64,000 nucleotides of DNA from Thermococcus sp. (GCF_017656495.1 NZ_JACDNS010000001.1:124001-188000), one strand, 5' to 3'; counted from the stretch's first letter, positions 1 through 9,284 are shown. Numbers and translations: made by a program. The notes: generated from the letters alone by a model not told the origin.

Positions 1-3
1 AGT

Positions 4-279
4 GTGAGAGATGCCTACATATATTTTGAAATAGTCATGTGGCTACTCTTTGGACTTGTTGAACATATTGAGGAATTTGGCATAAAAATTATGATGACAC
101 TATTACTCATAGCTGTTGGAGTACTGGGATTAACTCTCTATAGATTTGAAGCAACTATAACGGATATTTTAGGATTAACTATTAGCACAATTGTTGCTTT
201 ATATGGATTTGCATATCTGGGAGATTTAGTTAATCAAAGAAGAGCTGAGAAGTCCAAAAACAAAAAAGCTAAACCTTAA
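4..279 (+). CDS. small membrane protein, possibly 5'-truncated
   Basis: About 91 residues with two clear hydrophobic stretches (roughly residues 28-47 and 53-74), a weaker one near the N-terminus, and a Lys/Arg-rich tail. This suggests an inner-membrane protein with a short basic cytoplasmic end. The GTG at 4 is only the first possible start in the window. The frame is open to base 1 and no ribosome site can be seen, so the gene may begin upstream. I do not recognise the family. Its 3' end overlaps by 11 nt the end of a convergent 41-codon ORF on the other strand. Confidence 0.55.
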   Translation: MRDAYIYFEIVMWLLFGLVEHIEEFGIKIMMTLLLIAVGVLGLTLYRFEATITDILGLTISTIVALYGFAYLGDLVNQRRAEKSKNKKAKP

Positions 280-394
280 GTTTTTTCTTTTGCTTTATCT
301 TTCTCTCTAATCTCTTAATTAATTGGGTGAGCATTATCTCAAAGTTTTCAATGGCACTTAACACCTCATTATCCCTTATACATTTGTTTTCCAT
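269..394 (-). CDS. 41-residue basic small protein (unannotated)
   Basis: A 42-codon reverse-strand ORF starts ATG at 394 (MENKCIRDNEV...) and ends TAG at 271-269. It has an unusually good ribosome site: GGAGGTGA at 408-401, 6 nt before the ATG. A TATA-like ATTTAAAT lies at 431-438, about 41 bp before the ATG, which fits a short leader. The protein is Lys/Arg-rich at its C-terminus (KRLERKIKQKKKLKV) and predicted helical, with one Cys. I recognise no family. It could be a small nucleic-acid or membrane-surface binding protein, but that is inference. It converges with and overlaps the 3' end of the upstream membrane-protein gene. Confidence 0.5.
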   Translation of the reverse strand: MENKCIRDNEVLSAIENFEIMLTQLIKRLERKIKQKKKLKV

Positions 395-417
395 CCTCTT
401 CACCTCCAATAATAGTA

Positions 418-438
418 TCCATTAATGTGCATTTAAAT
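418..438 (-). promoter_or_regulatory. promoter of the 41-residue gene
   Basis: Read on the minus strand, a TATA-like ATTTAAAT (438-431) is followed by CATTAATG (427-420). Initiation would be expected near 410, just before the GGAGGTGA ribosome site. The 8-bp palindrome CATTAATG falls between TATA and start, the same relative place as at the 21.2 kb aminotransferase promoter. Confidence 0.4.
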
Positions 439-576
439 TTTGTCTCAGTTTTATTGTCAATGTTTCGAAAAATTTAAGACATATTTGACTAACTTTGAAC
501 AGTTTTCCTTTACATTTATAAAGATTTACATAACGAAAGACACCAATGTTTAGACAAAAACTTAAAGGTTTATTCA

Positions 577-592
577 TGTACATTAATGTACA
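577..592. repeat. perfect 16-bp palindrome, possible operator
   Basis: TGTACATTAATGTACA is a perfect palindrome in the AT-rich intergenic region, about 50 bp upstream of the truA TATA box. Its core CATTAATG recurs at 420-427. Apart from the small gene at 269-394 and the promoters, I see nothing else in 395-681. Confidence 0.4.
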
Positions 593-640
593 AAAATTTC
601 AAATTAAAAAGACAAGATTAGCGTTTTATTCCCAAAAGTC

Positions 641-650
641 TTTTATAATT
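641..650 (+). promoter_or_regulatory. TATA box of truA
   Basis: TTTTATAATT, centred about 37 bp before the truA ATG, predicts initiation near 671 and a leader of about 10 nt carrying a weak GGCGAGGA ribosome site. Confidence 0.45.
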
Positions 651-681
651 AGAGTTTGTTATTCCATTGTAGGCGAGGAAT

Positions 682-1482
682 ATGAGGATTGCCCTAAAAA
701 TAGCGTATGACGGGAGCAAATTTTACGGATTTCAGCGACAATCCAGATTGAGAACTGTAGAAGGAGAGATTATCAAGGTTCTTCAGAAACTTAATCTAAT
801 TGAGTCTCCAGAAGGAGCCAATTTTAAAGGAGCTTCCAGAACAGATAGAGGGGTTAGTGCATTTGGAAATGTGGTTGCATTCAATACTGAAAATCCAAAA
901 CTAGCCCAGCCGAGAATTTTAAATCACCACTTAAGAGATGTTTGGGTTTTAGGAATTGCCCAGGTTCCAGATGATTTCCACCCAAGGTTTTGGGCAAAGA
1001 GCAAAATTTATCGGTATTACTTAGTTAATGAAGAGTTTGATGTAGATGCAATGAGAGAATGTGCTAAGCTTTTTGTTGGCACTCATGATTTTTCTGCTTT
1101 TGCTAGGCTTGAAAAGTTTAAAGATCCAATAAGAGAAGTTAGTAGACTTGAAATAATCCCAAAAGGGGATATTATTGTAATCGAAATCGAAGGAAAGAGC
1201 TTTCTCTGGGAGATGGTTAGGAGAATTGTAACTGCATTGAAGCTGTGTGGTCTTGGTGTTATTGAAGTTGAGGATATAAAGAGAATGCTGGAGGGGAAAA
1301 CGAATAAGAAACTCCCTCCGGCGTCTCCGGAGAATCTCGTTTTGTGGGAAATAAAATATGATAAAGTGAGTTTTCAAGTTGATGAGTACTCTATCAAAAA
1401 GATTAGGGAAGAGTTTTTTGAGAGGTTTAGTCATGCTTTGGTTAGAGCCAGCATATTTAGGGAGTGGCTCTCCGCTCTATGA
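682..1482 (+). CDS. truA: tRNA pseudouridine synthase A
   Basis: TruA isomerises uridines of the tRNA anticodon arm (positions 38-40 in the family) to pseudouridine. The catalytic motif is visible as SRTDRGVSA with Asp near residue 55. The usual second half follows (HDFSAFAR, then FLWEMVRRIV near residue 175). At 266 aa it is normal in length. The ATG at 682 follows a short leader. The gene is monocistronic and its 3' end overlaps the convergent helicase gene by 6 nt. Confidence 0.93.
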   Translation: MRIALKIAYDGSKFYGFQRQSRLRTVEGEIIKVLQKLNLIESPEGANFKGASRTDRGVSAFGNVVAFNTENPKLAQPRILNHHLRDVWVLGIAQVPDDFHPRFWAKSKIYRYYLVNEEFDVDAMRECAKLFVGTHDFSAFARLEKFKDPIREVSRLEIIPKGDIIVIEIEGKSFLWEMVRRIVTALKLCGLGVIEVEDIKRMLEGKTNKKLPPASPENLVLWEIKYDKVSFQVDEYSIKKIREEFFERFSHALVRASIFREWLSAL

Positions 1483-2847
1483 TTTTTGCTTAACTTTACT
1501 GGAGAGATTATTGTCATAGAACTTTCCATAATAGTGCTTCAGGGCTTTTTCTCTTTCGATAAAGTGTGTGAACAACAGTGGGTCGTCGTCTTGGACATCA
1601 ACTATTACAGCTTCCCTTCCATCTTTTGGCCTTAGGGCTCTTCCAATGGTCTGAATTGTCATTATGTCACTCTTTCCTCCGCCAGCTAAAATTATAGCAG
1701 AAATCTCCGGTATGTCAACCCCCTCTTTAAGCAGGGTTGAAACTAGGACTTGAATTTCCCCTTTTTTGAACTTTTCAAAGATATCCCATCTGTTGGGGCT
1801 TTGGGAACTTAAAAACTCAGCGTTAACTCCTTTTTCTTTGAGCATCTTCACTAAGATTTCTCCGTGATCAATTCTCCTGACATCAATCAAGACTCTGTGT
1901 CCTTCTTTCGCAAGCTCAATGGCTTTTTCAACAATGGCTTTGTTCCTTTCCTCGTTTTCCATAATCATCTCTTCGTAAAGCTCCTTGTATCTCTCAGCTA
2001 AAGCTGGCATTTTTGATTCATATTTAATGATCTCAAATTTTGGCTTTGCCAAGAAGCCTTCCTTAATTAACTCATCTGCCTTAACTTCGTAAATTATTGG
2101 TCCAATTGCCCCCTCAATCTTTATCTCTTCCCCTCTAATTCTTCTCCAAGGTGTGGCTGAGAGTCCAAAGCGGTAGACTTGGGGTAGGGACATACCAAGC
2201 TGGTAGAACTTTTCAGCAGCTGAAGTTCTATGACACTCATCAAAGATCACTATGGCGTAGGGGAGCTTGAGTTTGTCAGCTCCCCTTGAAAGAAGTGTCT
2301 GAATCATAGTCACAGTTACGGGTTTTTCATTCCACTTATTATCCCCAACGATACCAGCTTCGACTCCGAGAACTTCTTCAACTTTCTCCTTCCACTGATA
2401 GAGAAGTTCTTTAGTATGAACAACTATAAGGGTAGAAAGATCAAGTTCGTGGACAATTCTCAAGCCAACAACTGTTTTTCCACTACCAACAGGTAACGCA
2501 AGAACACCCATCTTTGCCTTTATTGCTCTTTTTACAGCCTTTTGCTGATACTTTCTCAGTTTGTATTTCTCATTCCATTCAGAATTCAGTTTGATACCCT
2601 CAACTTTACGTTCATCTATAATCCTCACACGATAACCCTTAGAATTCAAAAGCTTCTTAACTCTCGGAATTAACCCTACAGGGAATGATTTCTCATATGG
2701 ATTATACAAACTCTCGGGTTTTTCCCATTTACCAAAATCCCTCTTGTAGCTTAGAGCTTCATAAATCATAAAGTAGACTTTTGGTTCTGCTTTCTCGATA
2801 ATAACCTTTGCACTTTTATTTGGGATTCGTAACGTTACCATGGACAT
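1477..2847 (-). CDS. XPB/ERCC3-like superfamily 2 DNA helicase
   Basis: A 456-residue SF2 helicase. Motif I (LPVGSGKT), motif II DECH, motif III (LSATPWR) and motif VI (QTIGRALRP) occur in order. They form two RecA-like domains after an N-terminal region of about 100 residues, as in archaeal XPB/Rad25-type helicases that unwind or remodel DNA in repair or transcription. ATG 2847 is preferred over TTG 2853. A TATA box on the minus strand (about 2888-2877) puts initiation near 2857, so the transcript is nearly leaderless, and no ribosome site is seen. No Bax1-like nuclease partner lies next to it. Confidence 0.82.
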   Translation of the reverse strand: MSMVTLRIPNKSAKVIIEKAEPKVYFMIYEALSYKRDFGKWEKPESLYNPYEKSFPVGLIPRVKKLLNSKGYRVRIIDERKVEGIKLNSEWNEKYKLRKYQQKAVKRAIKAKMGVLALPVGSGKTVVGLRIVHELDLSTLIVVHTKELLYQWKEKVEEVLGVEAGIVGDNKWNEKPVTVTMIQTLLSRGADKLKLPYAIVIFDECHRTSAAEKFYQLGMSLPQVYRFGLSATPWRRIRGEEIKIEGAIGPIIYEVKADELIKEGFLAKPKFEIIKYESKMPALAERYKELYEEMIMENEERNKAIVEKAIELAKEGHRVLIDVRRIDHGEILVKMLKEKGVNAEFLSSQSPNRWDIFEKFKKGEIQVLVSTLLKEGVDIPEISAIILAGGGKSDIMTIQTIGRALRPKDGREAVIVDVQDDDPLLFTHFIEREKALKHYYGKFYDNNLSSKVKQKS

Positions 2848-2952
2848 CGTCAATCAAAAGAAAGTTTTGGAAAAAACTCTTTATAGGCTTTTTGGCTCAA
2901 ATTTGTGCAGAAAGAATAAAAGTAAGTTAACATAATTAGGAAGGGTGGTATT

Positions 2953-4221
2953 ATGTTGAGGGAAATCATCAAAAAATTTGGGGATGAGGTTGTCACTATT
3001 GAAAAACCCATTAGCAAAAACCTTGAGCTAACAAGCTATCTGCTTAAATATAAAACAAAGCCTGTTCTTTTCAAAGATATTAATGGATGGGATGTTATTG
3101 GTAATCTCTGGTCAACGAGGGAGAGAATAGCAAAATACTTGGGCATTAAAAAGGAGGAAATTCTGCACATTATGGAGTACGCAATGGATAATCTTCACGA
3201 TTACAAGTTAATTGAGAAAGCGGAGTTCATGAATAACAAAACTGATGATTTCTCCCTTAAAGAACTCCCGATTCCAAAGTACTACCCAAAGGATGGAGGG
3301 GAATACTTCACGTCTGCTATTGTGGTTGCAAAAGATGAAAATGGCTTTGTGAACATGTCTTTCCATAGAATGATGGTAATTGATGATAATAGAGCGGCAA
3401 TAAGAATTGTTCCTCGTCACTTGTATGCGATGTGGAAAGAGAAAGCAGAAAGAGGAGAAGAGCTTGATGTCAGAATAATTGTTGGTAATCCAATCTACGT
3501 TTTACTTGCCGCTGCTACAAGCGTGGAATACGGCAAGAGTGAGCTTAACATAGCATCTGCAATAAAGGAGAAAACCTTGGGGTCACCTTTGGAAGTTGTC
3601 AACGTCAACGGTATTGAAGTTCCAGCGGAGAGTGAGTTCGTTTTTGAGGCAAAAATTCTGCCGGAGCTGACTGATGAGGGTCCTTTTGTTGATATAACTG
3701 GCACTTATGACCACGTTAGAAAGCAGCCTGTTGTGATTTTTGAGAAGATGTATCACGTTGACAATCCAATTTTCCATGCCCTTTTGCCGGGAGGCTATGA
3801 GCACTACATGCTCATGGGGCTCCCAAAAGAGCCTCAAATCTACAAGAGCGTGAAAAGGGTTGTTCCCAAAGTGCATGGGGTAAGGCTGACGGAAGGGGGC
3901 TGCATGTGGCTTCATGCCGTTGTTTCAATTACAAAGCAACATGAGGGAGATGGCAAAAACGCAATCTTAGCGGCTTTTTCTGGACACCCATCCTTAAAGC
4001 ATGTTGTAGTTGTTGATGAGGATGTAAATATATACAATGACAGAGAAGTTGAATGGGCAATAGCGACGAGGTTTCAAGCTGATAGGGATTTGGTGATAGT
4101 CCCTAATGCAAGAGGAAGCTCTCTCGATCCTTCAGCCAAGAAAAGCCTGACAACAAAGTGGGGAATTGATGCAACGAAACCATTAGATAGAAAAGAGGAG
4201 TTTGAGAGAGCTAAATTGTAA
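2953..4221 (+). CDS. UbiD-family decarboxylase, possibly anhydromevalonate phosphate decarboxylase
   Basis: 422 residues spanning the whole UbiD fold, including the family stretch [13 protein letters not shown] near residues 277-289 and a conserved C-terminal [14 protein letters not shown]. UbiD enzymes use prenylated FMN to decarboxylate unsaturated acids. In many archaea the family member makes isopentenyl phosphate from trans-anhydromevalonate 5-phosphate in the modified mevalonate pathway, which is the likeliest role here. No mevalonate gene adjoins it, so substrate is inferred. The ribosome site GGAAGGGTGGT precedes the ATG and a TATA-like GAATAAAAG lies near 2914. It converges with proC. 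Confidence 0.82.
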   Translation: MLREIIKKFGDEVVTIEKPISKNLELTSYLLKYKTKPVLFKDINGWDVIGNLWSTRERIAKYLGIKKEEILHIMEYAMDNLHDYKLIEKAEFMNNKTDDFSLKELPIPKYYPKDGGEYFTSAIVVAKDENGFVNMSFHRMMVIDDNRAAIRIVPRHLYAMWKEKAERGEELDVRIIVGNPIYVLLAAATSVEYGKSELNIASAIKEKTLGSPLEVVNVNGIEVPAESEFVFEAKILPELTDEGPFVDITGTYDHVRKQPVVIFEKMYHVDNPIFHALLPGGYEHYMLMGLPKEPQIYKSVKRVVPKVHGVRLTEGGCMWLHAVVSITKQHEGDGKNAILAAFSGHPSLKHVVVVDEDVNIYNDREVEWAIATRFQADRDLVIVPNARGSSLDPSAKKSLTTKWGIDATKPLDRKEEFERAKL

Positions 4222-4239
4222 CCTTTCTTCCTCAATTCT

Positions 4240-5022
4240 TTATCTATTAATTTCAAGCGACAAAATCTTTGACTTCTTCGTTGCGGCATCCACAGCTTTC
4301 ATTATCGCTGTTCTTACCCTGCTGTCTTCAAGCTCAAAAATTCCATCTATTGTTGTCCCTCCTGGGGTTATCACCATATCCCTAATTTGGGCTGGATGGA
4401 GATTTGTCTCCAAGAGGAGTTTTGCTGTGCCCAGAAGAGTCTGAGCAGCTGCGAGTAGGGCAACATCTCTCGGTAGACCCACTTTCAAGCCCCCGTATAT
4501 AAGGGATTCTAAAAAGACGGAGGCATAAGCCGGTCCAGAACCGCTCAGACCTGTTATTGCGTCCATGTATTCCTCTTCAATTTTAATGCACTTCCCAAAG
4601 GTTTCAAAAATTTCCTCAACGAGCTTTATCTCTTCATCGCTTAGGTCATTTGTGGCATAAGCTGTGAAGGATTCCCTTACGAGAATCGCTATATTTGGCA
4701 TGGCCCTAACAAACTTTGCATTCGCTAATCCTTTGAGGACTTTCAGAGGAATACCGGCAGCAAATGAGATGATAATTTTTCCTTCAACAGATTCTTTAAT
4801 TTCTTCAAGAACTTTTCTAACTTTATTTGGCTTTACAGTGAGTATAATGACATCTGCTACTTTAGCTGCAGCCTTATTGTCCTTCATGAGCTTAACGCCA
4901 TGTTTTTCGAGCCATTTGATCTTCTCAATTCTTCTCCTTGTGGCTATAACTTCATATTTCTCTGAGAGCGCTTTGGCAACAGCACTTCCAACTGTTCCAG
5001 CCCCGATTACAGCTATCTTCAT
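4240..5022 (-). CDS. proC: pyrroline-5-carboxylate reductase
   Basis: ProC reduces pyrroline-5-carboxylate to proline with NAD(P)H. The protein starts with the Rossmann signature IAVIGAGTVGSAVA and carries the family signature GLSGSGPAYASVFLE (about residues 160-175) and ITPGGTTIDGI (about 220-230). At 260 aa it is normal length. Its ATG overlaps the asd stop (ATGA), so it is translationally coupled as the last gene of ask-thrB-thrC-asd-proC. Proline synthesis is thus tied to the aspartate-family operon. No proA/proB is seen here. Confidence 0.93.
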   Translation of the reverse strand: MKIAVIGAGTVGSAVAKALSEKYEVIATRRRIEKIKWLEKHGVKLMKDNKAAAKVADVIILTVKPNKVRKVLEEIKESVEGKIIISFAAGIPLKVLKGLANAKFVRAMPNIAILVRESFTAYATNDLSDEEIKLVEEIFETFGKCIKIEEEYMDAITGLSGSGPAYASVFLESLIYGGLKVGLPRDVALLAAAQTLLGTAKLLLETNLHPAQIRDMVITPGGTTIDGIFELEDSRVRTAIMKAVDAATKKSKILSLEINR

Positions 5023-6005
5023 GTTATCACCCCTAACTTATAAGCTAACTCTGCATTTAGGATTGAACCCCCAGCGGCTCCTCTAACTAAATTGTGTCCT
5101 AAAGTGACGTATTTGAACTTCTTTTTCTCAGCTTTTTCTAGTCTTCCAACTGTAACTGTCATTCCATTACCGAGTTCTCTGTGAAATTTTGGCTGGGGGA
5201 TTTCCCTATAGACAATTGGCTTTGCATATGAAGGAAGCTTAAGCTTTTTCAATGGATCAAAGGATTCAAAAGCTTTTTTAAGTTCTTCAACACTGATGTC
5301 TTCACTAAGTTCAACAAAGACTGCCTCTGTGTGTCCATGAGATACTGGAACCCTTGTTGTAATGGCTGATATCTCAAAGTTAAAGCTAAGGATTTTCTTT
5401 GATTCGTTCTCGATTTTCCACTCCTCTTTTTCAATGTAAGGGATTACGTTGTCAAAAATCTGTAGAGCTGATAGACCTCTAAATCCCGCTCCACTTATTG
5501 CCTGCATAGTTGCAACGTTGACATTTTTGAGTCCGAATTCTGAAAGAACTTTCAGCGAAAGCACTAGAATGGCTGTGGAACAGTTTGGGTTTGTAACTAT
5601 AAACCCCTCCCACTCTCTTTGCTCTTGCTGAAATTCGATAAGCTTTAACTGGTCTGCGTTAACTTCTGGGACTAAAATGGGTACATCGTCTTCATATCTA
5701 TGGGATGAAGCGTTGCTGAACACGGGAATTTTCTCGGCAAGCTTTTCCTCCACCTTACCGGCTATTGAAGAGGGCAAAGCTGAGAAGACTAAGTCCACGT
5801 CTGGATTCTTTAAGAAATCCTCTAAGCTCTCTACCTCTATGTCCCCAATATCATCACTGACCCATTCTGCAATATCTTTGTATTTCTTTCCTTTTGATCT
5901 TTTCGAGGCCACTAAGCGCTCTATTTTAAACCAGGGGTGATTTTCTAAGAGCCTCACAAACGTCTGCCCAACTAAACCTGTAGCACCTAAAATTGCAACC
6001 TCCAT
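5019..6005 (-). CDS. asd: aspartate-semialdehyde dehydrogenase
   Basis: Asd reduces aspartyl phosphate to aspartate semialdehyde, the branch point to threonine and methionine. Visible are the NADP motif GATGLVGQTF at residues 8-17, the catalytic Cys in NPNCSTA (C142) and the His-containing SHGHTEAV. 328 aa is typical of the archaeal form. The start ATG overlaps the thrC stop (TGATG) behind an AAGGAGG site. Neighbouring ask, thrB and thrC form the threonine branch; homoserine dehydrogenase is missing from the window. Confidence 0.93.
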   Translation of the reverse strand: MEVAILGATGLVGQTFVRLLENHPWFKIERLVASKRSKGKKYKDIAEWVSDDIGDIEVESLEDFLKNPDVDLVFSALPSSIAGKVEEKLAEKIPVFSNASSHRYEDDVPILVPEVNADQLKLIEFQQEQREWEGFIVTNPNCSTAILVLSLKVLSEFGLKNVNVATMQAISGAGFRGLSALQIFDNVIPYIEKEEWKIENESKKILSFNFEISAITTRVPVSHGHTEAVFVELSEDISVEELKKAFESFDPLKKLKLPSYAKPIVYREIPQPKFHRELGNGMTVTVGRLEKAEKKKFKYVTLGHNLVRGAAGGSILNAELAYKLGVIT

Positions 6006-7180
6006 CAGAGAACCTCCTTAAACGCTTCCAAACTAGGCTCTATCGGTTCTGGAAGCTTAAAGTTCTCAATAATTATATTTGGGTCTTTCAGTCCATGTCC
6101 TGTTGTAATTAAAACATAACTCTCATCTGGTTCAATCAAGCTAAGTTCTTTCAGCTTAATTAGACCTGCCAAAGAAGATGCCGATGCTGGTTCGACAAAA
6201 ATTCCCTCTTTTGATGCGAGCAGTTTTTGAGCCTTGAGAATCTCTTCATCACTCACACTTTCAAATAGTCCTCCTGATTCTTCAACGGCCTTCCATGCTT
6301 TTTTCCAATTTGCTGGATTTCCAATCCTTATGGCTGTCGCTACGGTTTCAGGCTTCTCCTCGGGCTTGAACTCCCTCTTCTCCTTCCAGGCTTTAGCCAG
6401 CGGCGATGCCCCTTCAGCCTGAATACCAATCATCCTCGGTAGCTTATCTATAAACCCAGCCTCATAAAGCTCCTTGAAACCCTTCCAAATTGCTGAAATG
6501 TTACCGGCGTTTCCTACGGGTAGAATAACATTATCGGGAACAAAGCCAAGTTGGTCGAATACCTCAAAAGCTATCGTTTTCTGTCCCTCAAGGCGGAAGG
6601 GATTTATTGAGTTGAGCATATAGACCCCCAACTCCCTGCTTGCCTCAACTACAATCTTTAAAGCGTCGTCAAAGTTTCCTTTAACTGGAACAACCTTTGC
6701 CCCATAAACTATTGCTTGAGCGAGCTTTCCCAATGCTATCTTTCCGCTTGGCACTAAAACATAGCTCCTTATCCCGGCTTTTGCTGAATAAGCTGCTAGA
6801 GATGCTGAGGTATTCCCTGTTGAGGCGCATATAACTTTGTCCATGCCCAGCTCAATTGCCTTTGAGACACCAACCGTCATTCCTCTGTCCTTGAAAGAAC
6901 CCGTTGGATTTGCACCTTCGTTCTTGACGTAAAGCTCTCTCATCTCAAGCTCTTTCTGAAGGTTTTCCAGACGATACAGGGGTGTCCCTCCTTCATTGAG
7001 AGAAACTCTTTTTTCAACTGGAATAAAGCTCTTGTACTTCCAGAGTGTTATGTTTTTTCCATCAAAAACATTTTCAACTTTATCCAAATCGATGACTACC
7101 TCCAATAAGCCGCCGCAGTCGCACCTATATCTAACTTCATCTTCTGAATATTCCCTATCACACTCTATACATCTAAGCAT
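6005..7180 (-). CDS. thrC: threonine synthase
   Basis: A PLP enzyme converting O-phosphohomoserine to threonine. The N-terminus carries a zinc-ribbon-like CxxC...CxCGG (residues 4-24), then the PLP lysine in TGSFKDRG (K97) and the glycine-rich phosphate loop PVGNAGN. 391 aa is normal. A GGAGG site precedes the ATG, and the first 16 nt overlap the end of thrB. It is the third gene of the operon and acts directly after ThrB. Confidence 0.94.
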   Translation of the reverse strand: MLRCIECDREYSEDEVRYRCDCGGLLEVVIDLDKVENVFDGKNITLWKYKSFIPVEKRVSLNEGGTPLYRLENLQKELEMRELYVKNEGANPTGSFKDRGMTVGVSKAIELGMDKVICASTGNTSASLAAYSAKAGIRSYVLVPSGKIALGKLAQAIVYGAKVVPVKGNFDDALKIVVEASRELGVYMLNSINPFRLEGQKTIAFEVFDQLGFVPDNVILPVGNAGNISAIWKGFKELYEAGFIDKLPRMIGIQAEGASPLAKAWKEKREFKPEEKPETVATAIRIGNPANWKKAWKAVEESGGLFESVSDEEILKAQKLLASKEGIFVEPASASSLAGLIKLKELSLIEPDESYVLITTGHGLKDPNIIIENFKLPEPIEPSLEAFKEVL

Positions 7181-8052
7181 TTTGCTCCTCCTCCAACTTT
7201 GGTTATGAAATATTCCGCCCTAATTCCCTCATTCTCAAATGTTTCGACCATAACTTTCCCAATATTCCTCAAATTCTCCCCTAACGCAAACATTGCTGGA
7301 CCCGAACCGGATAAAGAAACACCATAGGCGCCACTTTCCAGTGCAGCTTTTCTAACATTATCGAACCATGGTATGAGCGGTTTTCTGTAAGGAATAGCCA
7401 AGTAGTCATCCAGAAGTTTTCCGACTTTTTCTATGTCCCCTTCTTTCAAAGCCGATATTAAGGCACTTGCAAGGGCTAAATTTCTAACGGCATCGCTTAG
7501 AGGCACATATTTTGGCAGTACTGCTCTTGCTCTTTTTGTGCTAACTTCGACTTCTGGGAGAACTATAACGAGTTTAAAGCTCACATCAAGCTTAAACACT
7601 TCAAGAGGTGAAAGAGATTTTAGTATTGTAAATCCACCAAAGAGTGAGGGAACAATGTTGTCTCCATGGGCACTTCCAGATGCAGCTTTTTCTCCCTCAA
7701 GAGCAGCCTTTATTATGAGTTCCCTATTTTCAACTCCGAGGAGCTTTGCTAATGCTAATGCTCCACCTAGGGCTGATGCTCCAGAACTTCCGAGTCCGCT
7801 TTTAGGTCTTATTCCCTTTCTAATCTTCATCTTAAAGCCTATCTCTGCTTTAAGCATCTTCAAGAGTGCAAGGGCAGATATCGAAGCAACGTTCTTTTCT
7901 GGATCTTCTGGCACGTTAAATCCTTCAACTTTTACTTCAATTTCATCGTTTTCTTTGATTTTGATGATATCTCTTGGTTCATCAAGGCACAAGCCAAACA
8001 CGTCAAACCCTGGCCCAAAGTTCGCTATCGTTGCTGGTGCTGAGACTTTCAT
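7165..8052 (-). CDS. thrB: homoserine kinase
   Basis: A GHMP-fold kinase phosphorylating homoserine. It starts with the family N-terminus VSAPATIANFGPGFDVFG and has the ATP-binding GLGSSGASALGG near residues 87-98 and a C-terminal SLSGSGPAMFAL. 295 aa, normal. Its start lies 50 nt inside the 3' end of the aspartokinase gene, an unusually long overlap, and its end overlaps thrC, implying tight translational coupling. Confidence 0.94.
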   Translation of the reverse strand: MKVSAPATIANFGPGFDVFGLCLDEPRDIIKIKENDEIEVKVEGFNVPEDPEKNVASISALALLKMLKAEIGFKMKIRKGIRPKSGLGSSGASALGGALALAKLLGVENRELIIKAALEGEKAASGSAHGDNIVPSLFGGFTILKSLSPLEVFKLDVSFKLVIVLPEVEVSTKRARAVLPKYVPLSDAVRNLALASALISALKEGDIEKVGKLLDDYLAIPYRKPLIPWFDNVRKAALESGAYGVSLSGSGPAMFALGENLRNIGKVMVETFENEGIRAEYFITKVGGGAKCLDV

Positions 8053-9100
8053 TTAAAACCACCTCATGAATCTCGTTTAAAGCTTCCTCAAGCTCATTCC
8101 TGTCAACAAGAAAACATACATACCCATCGCCCCGCTCGGCAATTGAGTATTCCACATCAACACAAGAAGTTCCAATAACTCCTATCTTTGCGGTATCTCT
8201 GAAAATCTTGTAGGTTATTATTGGCATTTTAAAGCTGATATCGGAAACTAATGTTCCTAATTTCCATTCGCTTGTCTTTCCAAGAATCAGCGGGACTCTA
8301 TCTTTTATCGGTTCAATGGTTCTCTCATGTAACGCTTTCATTCCGAGTCTCGAAGCTATTAAGGCCTCATCGTAGGATATAAATGGGATAATTCTAGCAT
8401 TTTTGACTATCCTTGGATCAGCAGTATAAATTCCTTTCACATCACTCATTATTAGAACTGCCCTGGCATTCAGGAGATATCCCAAAACTGAGGCAGTGTA
8501 GTCACTTCCCCCTCTCCCCAGTGTAGTTCTGAGGCCGTTAAAATTCCCGAGAAATCCTGTGACAACGGGAACTCTGCCTGTCTTTAGTAGCTTCTCTATT
8601 GTCCAAATCTTCTCTTTTGTTTTCTTTAAGTCAACTTCAGCGTTACCGAAATTCCCATTTGTTTCTATTAGATAAAAAGCATCAACTGGAGCGCTTCTGA
8701 TTCCCTCATCTTCCAAGGCTTTTGAAAAAAGTTTTACTGACAATCTCTCTCCGAATGACAAGACATGGTCTATGTACGCTTCCCTACTTGGGAACATTTC
8801 TTCATTTCCTAGGACAAATTTAAGTTCTTTGATCTCATTTTCAATATTCAACTCAATTCCAAGCTTCTCAATTGCTCTTAAGTGTATTTCTTCGAACTCT
8901 CCAAGAATCTCTGGGCTTTTACTTTCTGCTAACTTCAATAGTAAGTCTGTAACACCTTTTAATGCGGATAGAACAATTACAACTTCATTCCCTTCGTAGA
9001 ACTTTTGGACAAGTCCTAAAGCTTCACTAAAAGAGTCCCTAACTGAGCTTCCTCCAAATTTAATAACTACCCTTGACTTAGCGGAGAGTTTGTAAATCAC
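8003..9100 (-). CDS. aspartokinase with a reduced regulatory tail
   Basis: Phosphorylates aspartate, the first step to threonine and methionine. The kinase signature VVIKFGGSSV is at residues 11-20, with GRGGSDYTA and the nucleotide-binding DVKGIYTADPRIV further on. At 365 aa it is about 80-100 residues shorter than two-ACT aspartokinases. After the kinase domain only one ACT-like segment remains (from about residue 303), so feedback control may be altered. The GTG at 9100 has GGGTGAT 9 nt upstream. It is the first gene of the operon behind TATA at 9138-9147. Confidence 0.9.
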   Translation of the reverse strand: MIYKLSAKSRVVIKFGGSSVRDSFSEALGLVQKFYEGNEVVIVLSALKGVTDLLLKLAESKSPEILGEFEEIHLRAIEKLGIELNIENEIKELKFVLGNEEMFPSREAYIDHVLSFGERLSVKLFSKALEDEGIRSAPVDAFYLIETNGNFGNAEVDLKKTKEKIWTIEKLLKTGRVPVVTGFLGNFNGLRTTLGRGGSDYTASVLGYLLNARAVLIMSDVKGIYTADPRIVKNARIIPFISYDEALIASRLGMKALHERTIEPIKDRVPLILGKTSEWKLGTLVSDISFKMPIITYKIFRDTAKIGVIGTSCVDVEYSIAERGDGYVCFLVDRNELEEALNEIHEVVLNESLSTSNDSELWARV

Positions 9101-9137
9101 CGATAGTGCATCACCCTATCCGTAGAGTTTTTAATTT

Positions 9138-9159
9138 ACTTATAAGTTTTTTCGAAAAA
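9138..9159 (-). promoter_or_regulatory. promoter of ask-thrB-thrC-asd-proC
   Basis: On the minus strand ACTTATAAGT (9147-9138) is a strong TATA box, predicting initiation near 9117 and a leader of about 17 nt. A 12-bp palindrome TTTTTCGAAAAA (9148-9159) covers the BRE side and could be a repressor or activator contact. Confidence 0.5.
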
Positions 9160-9284
9160 TTTTTGTCTTTCTGTCGAGATTTGCAAAACCAACCTGTAAG
9201 TGAATCGTCAAAATGTCATATTTTAGTGCAATAACTTCCAAAATAGTCCAATTAAATATGCTTCGAAATGACACAATGATAATC

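Noticed and set aside
546-710. 54-codon plus-strand ORF starting ATG 546 and running into truA
   Set aside because: No ribosome site before the ATG, a composition unlike coding DNA, and it crosses the truA promoter and start.
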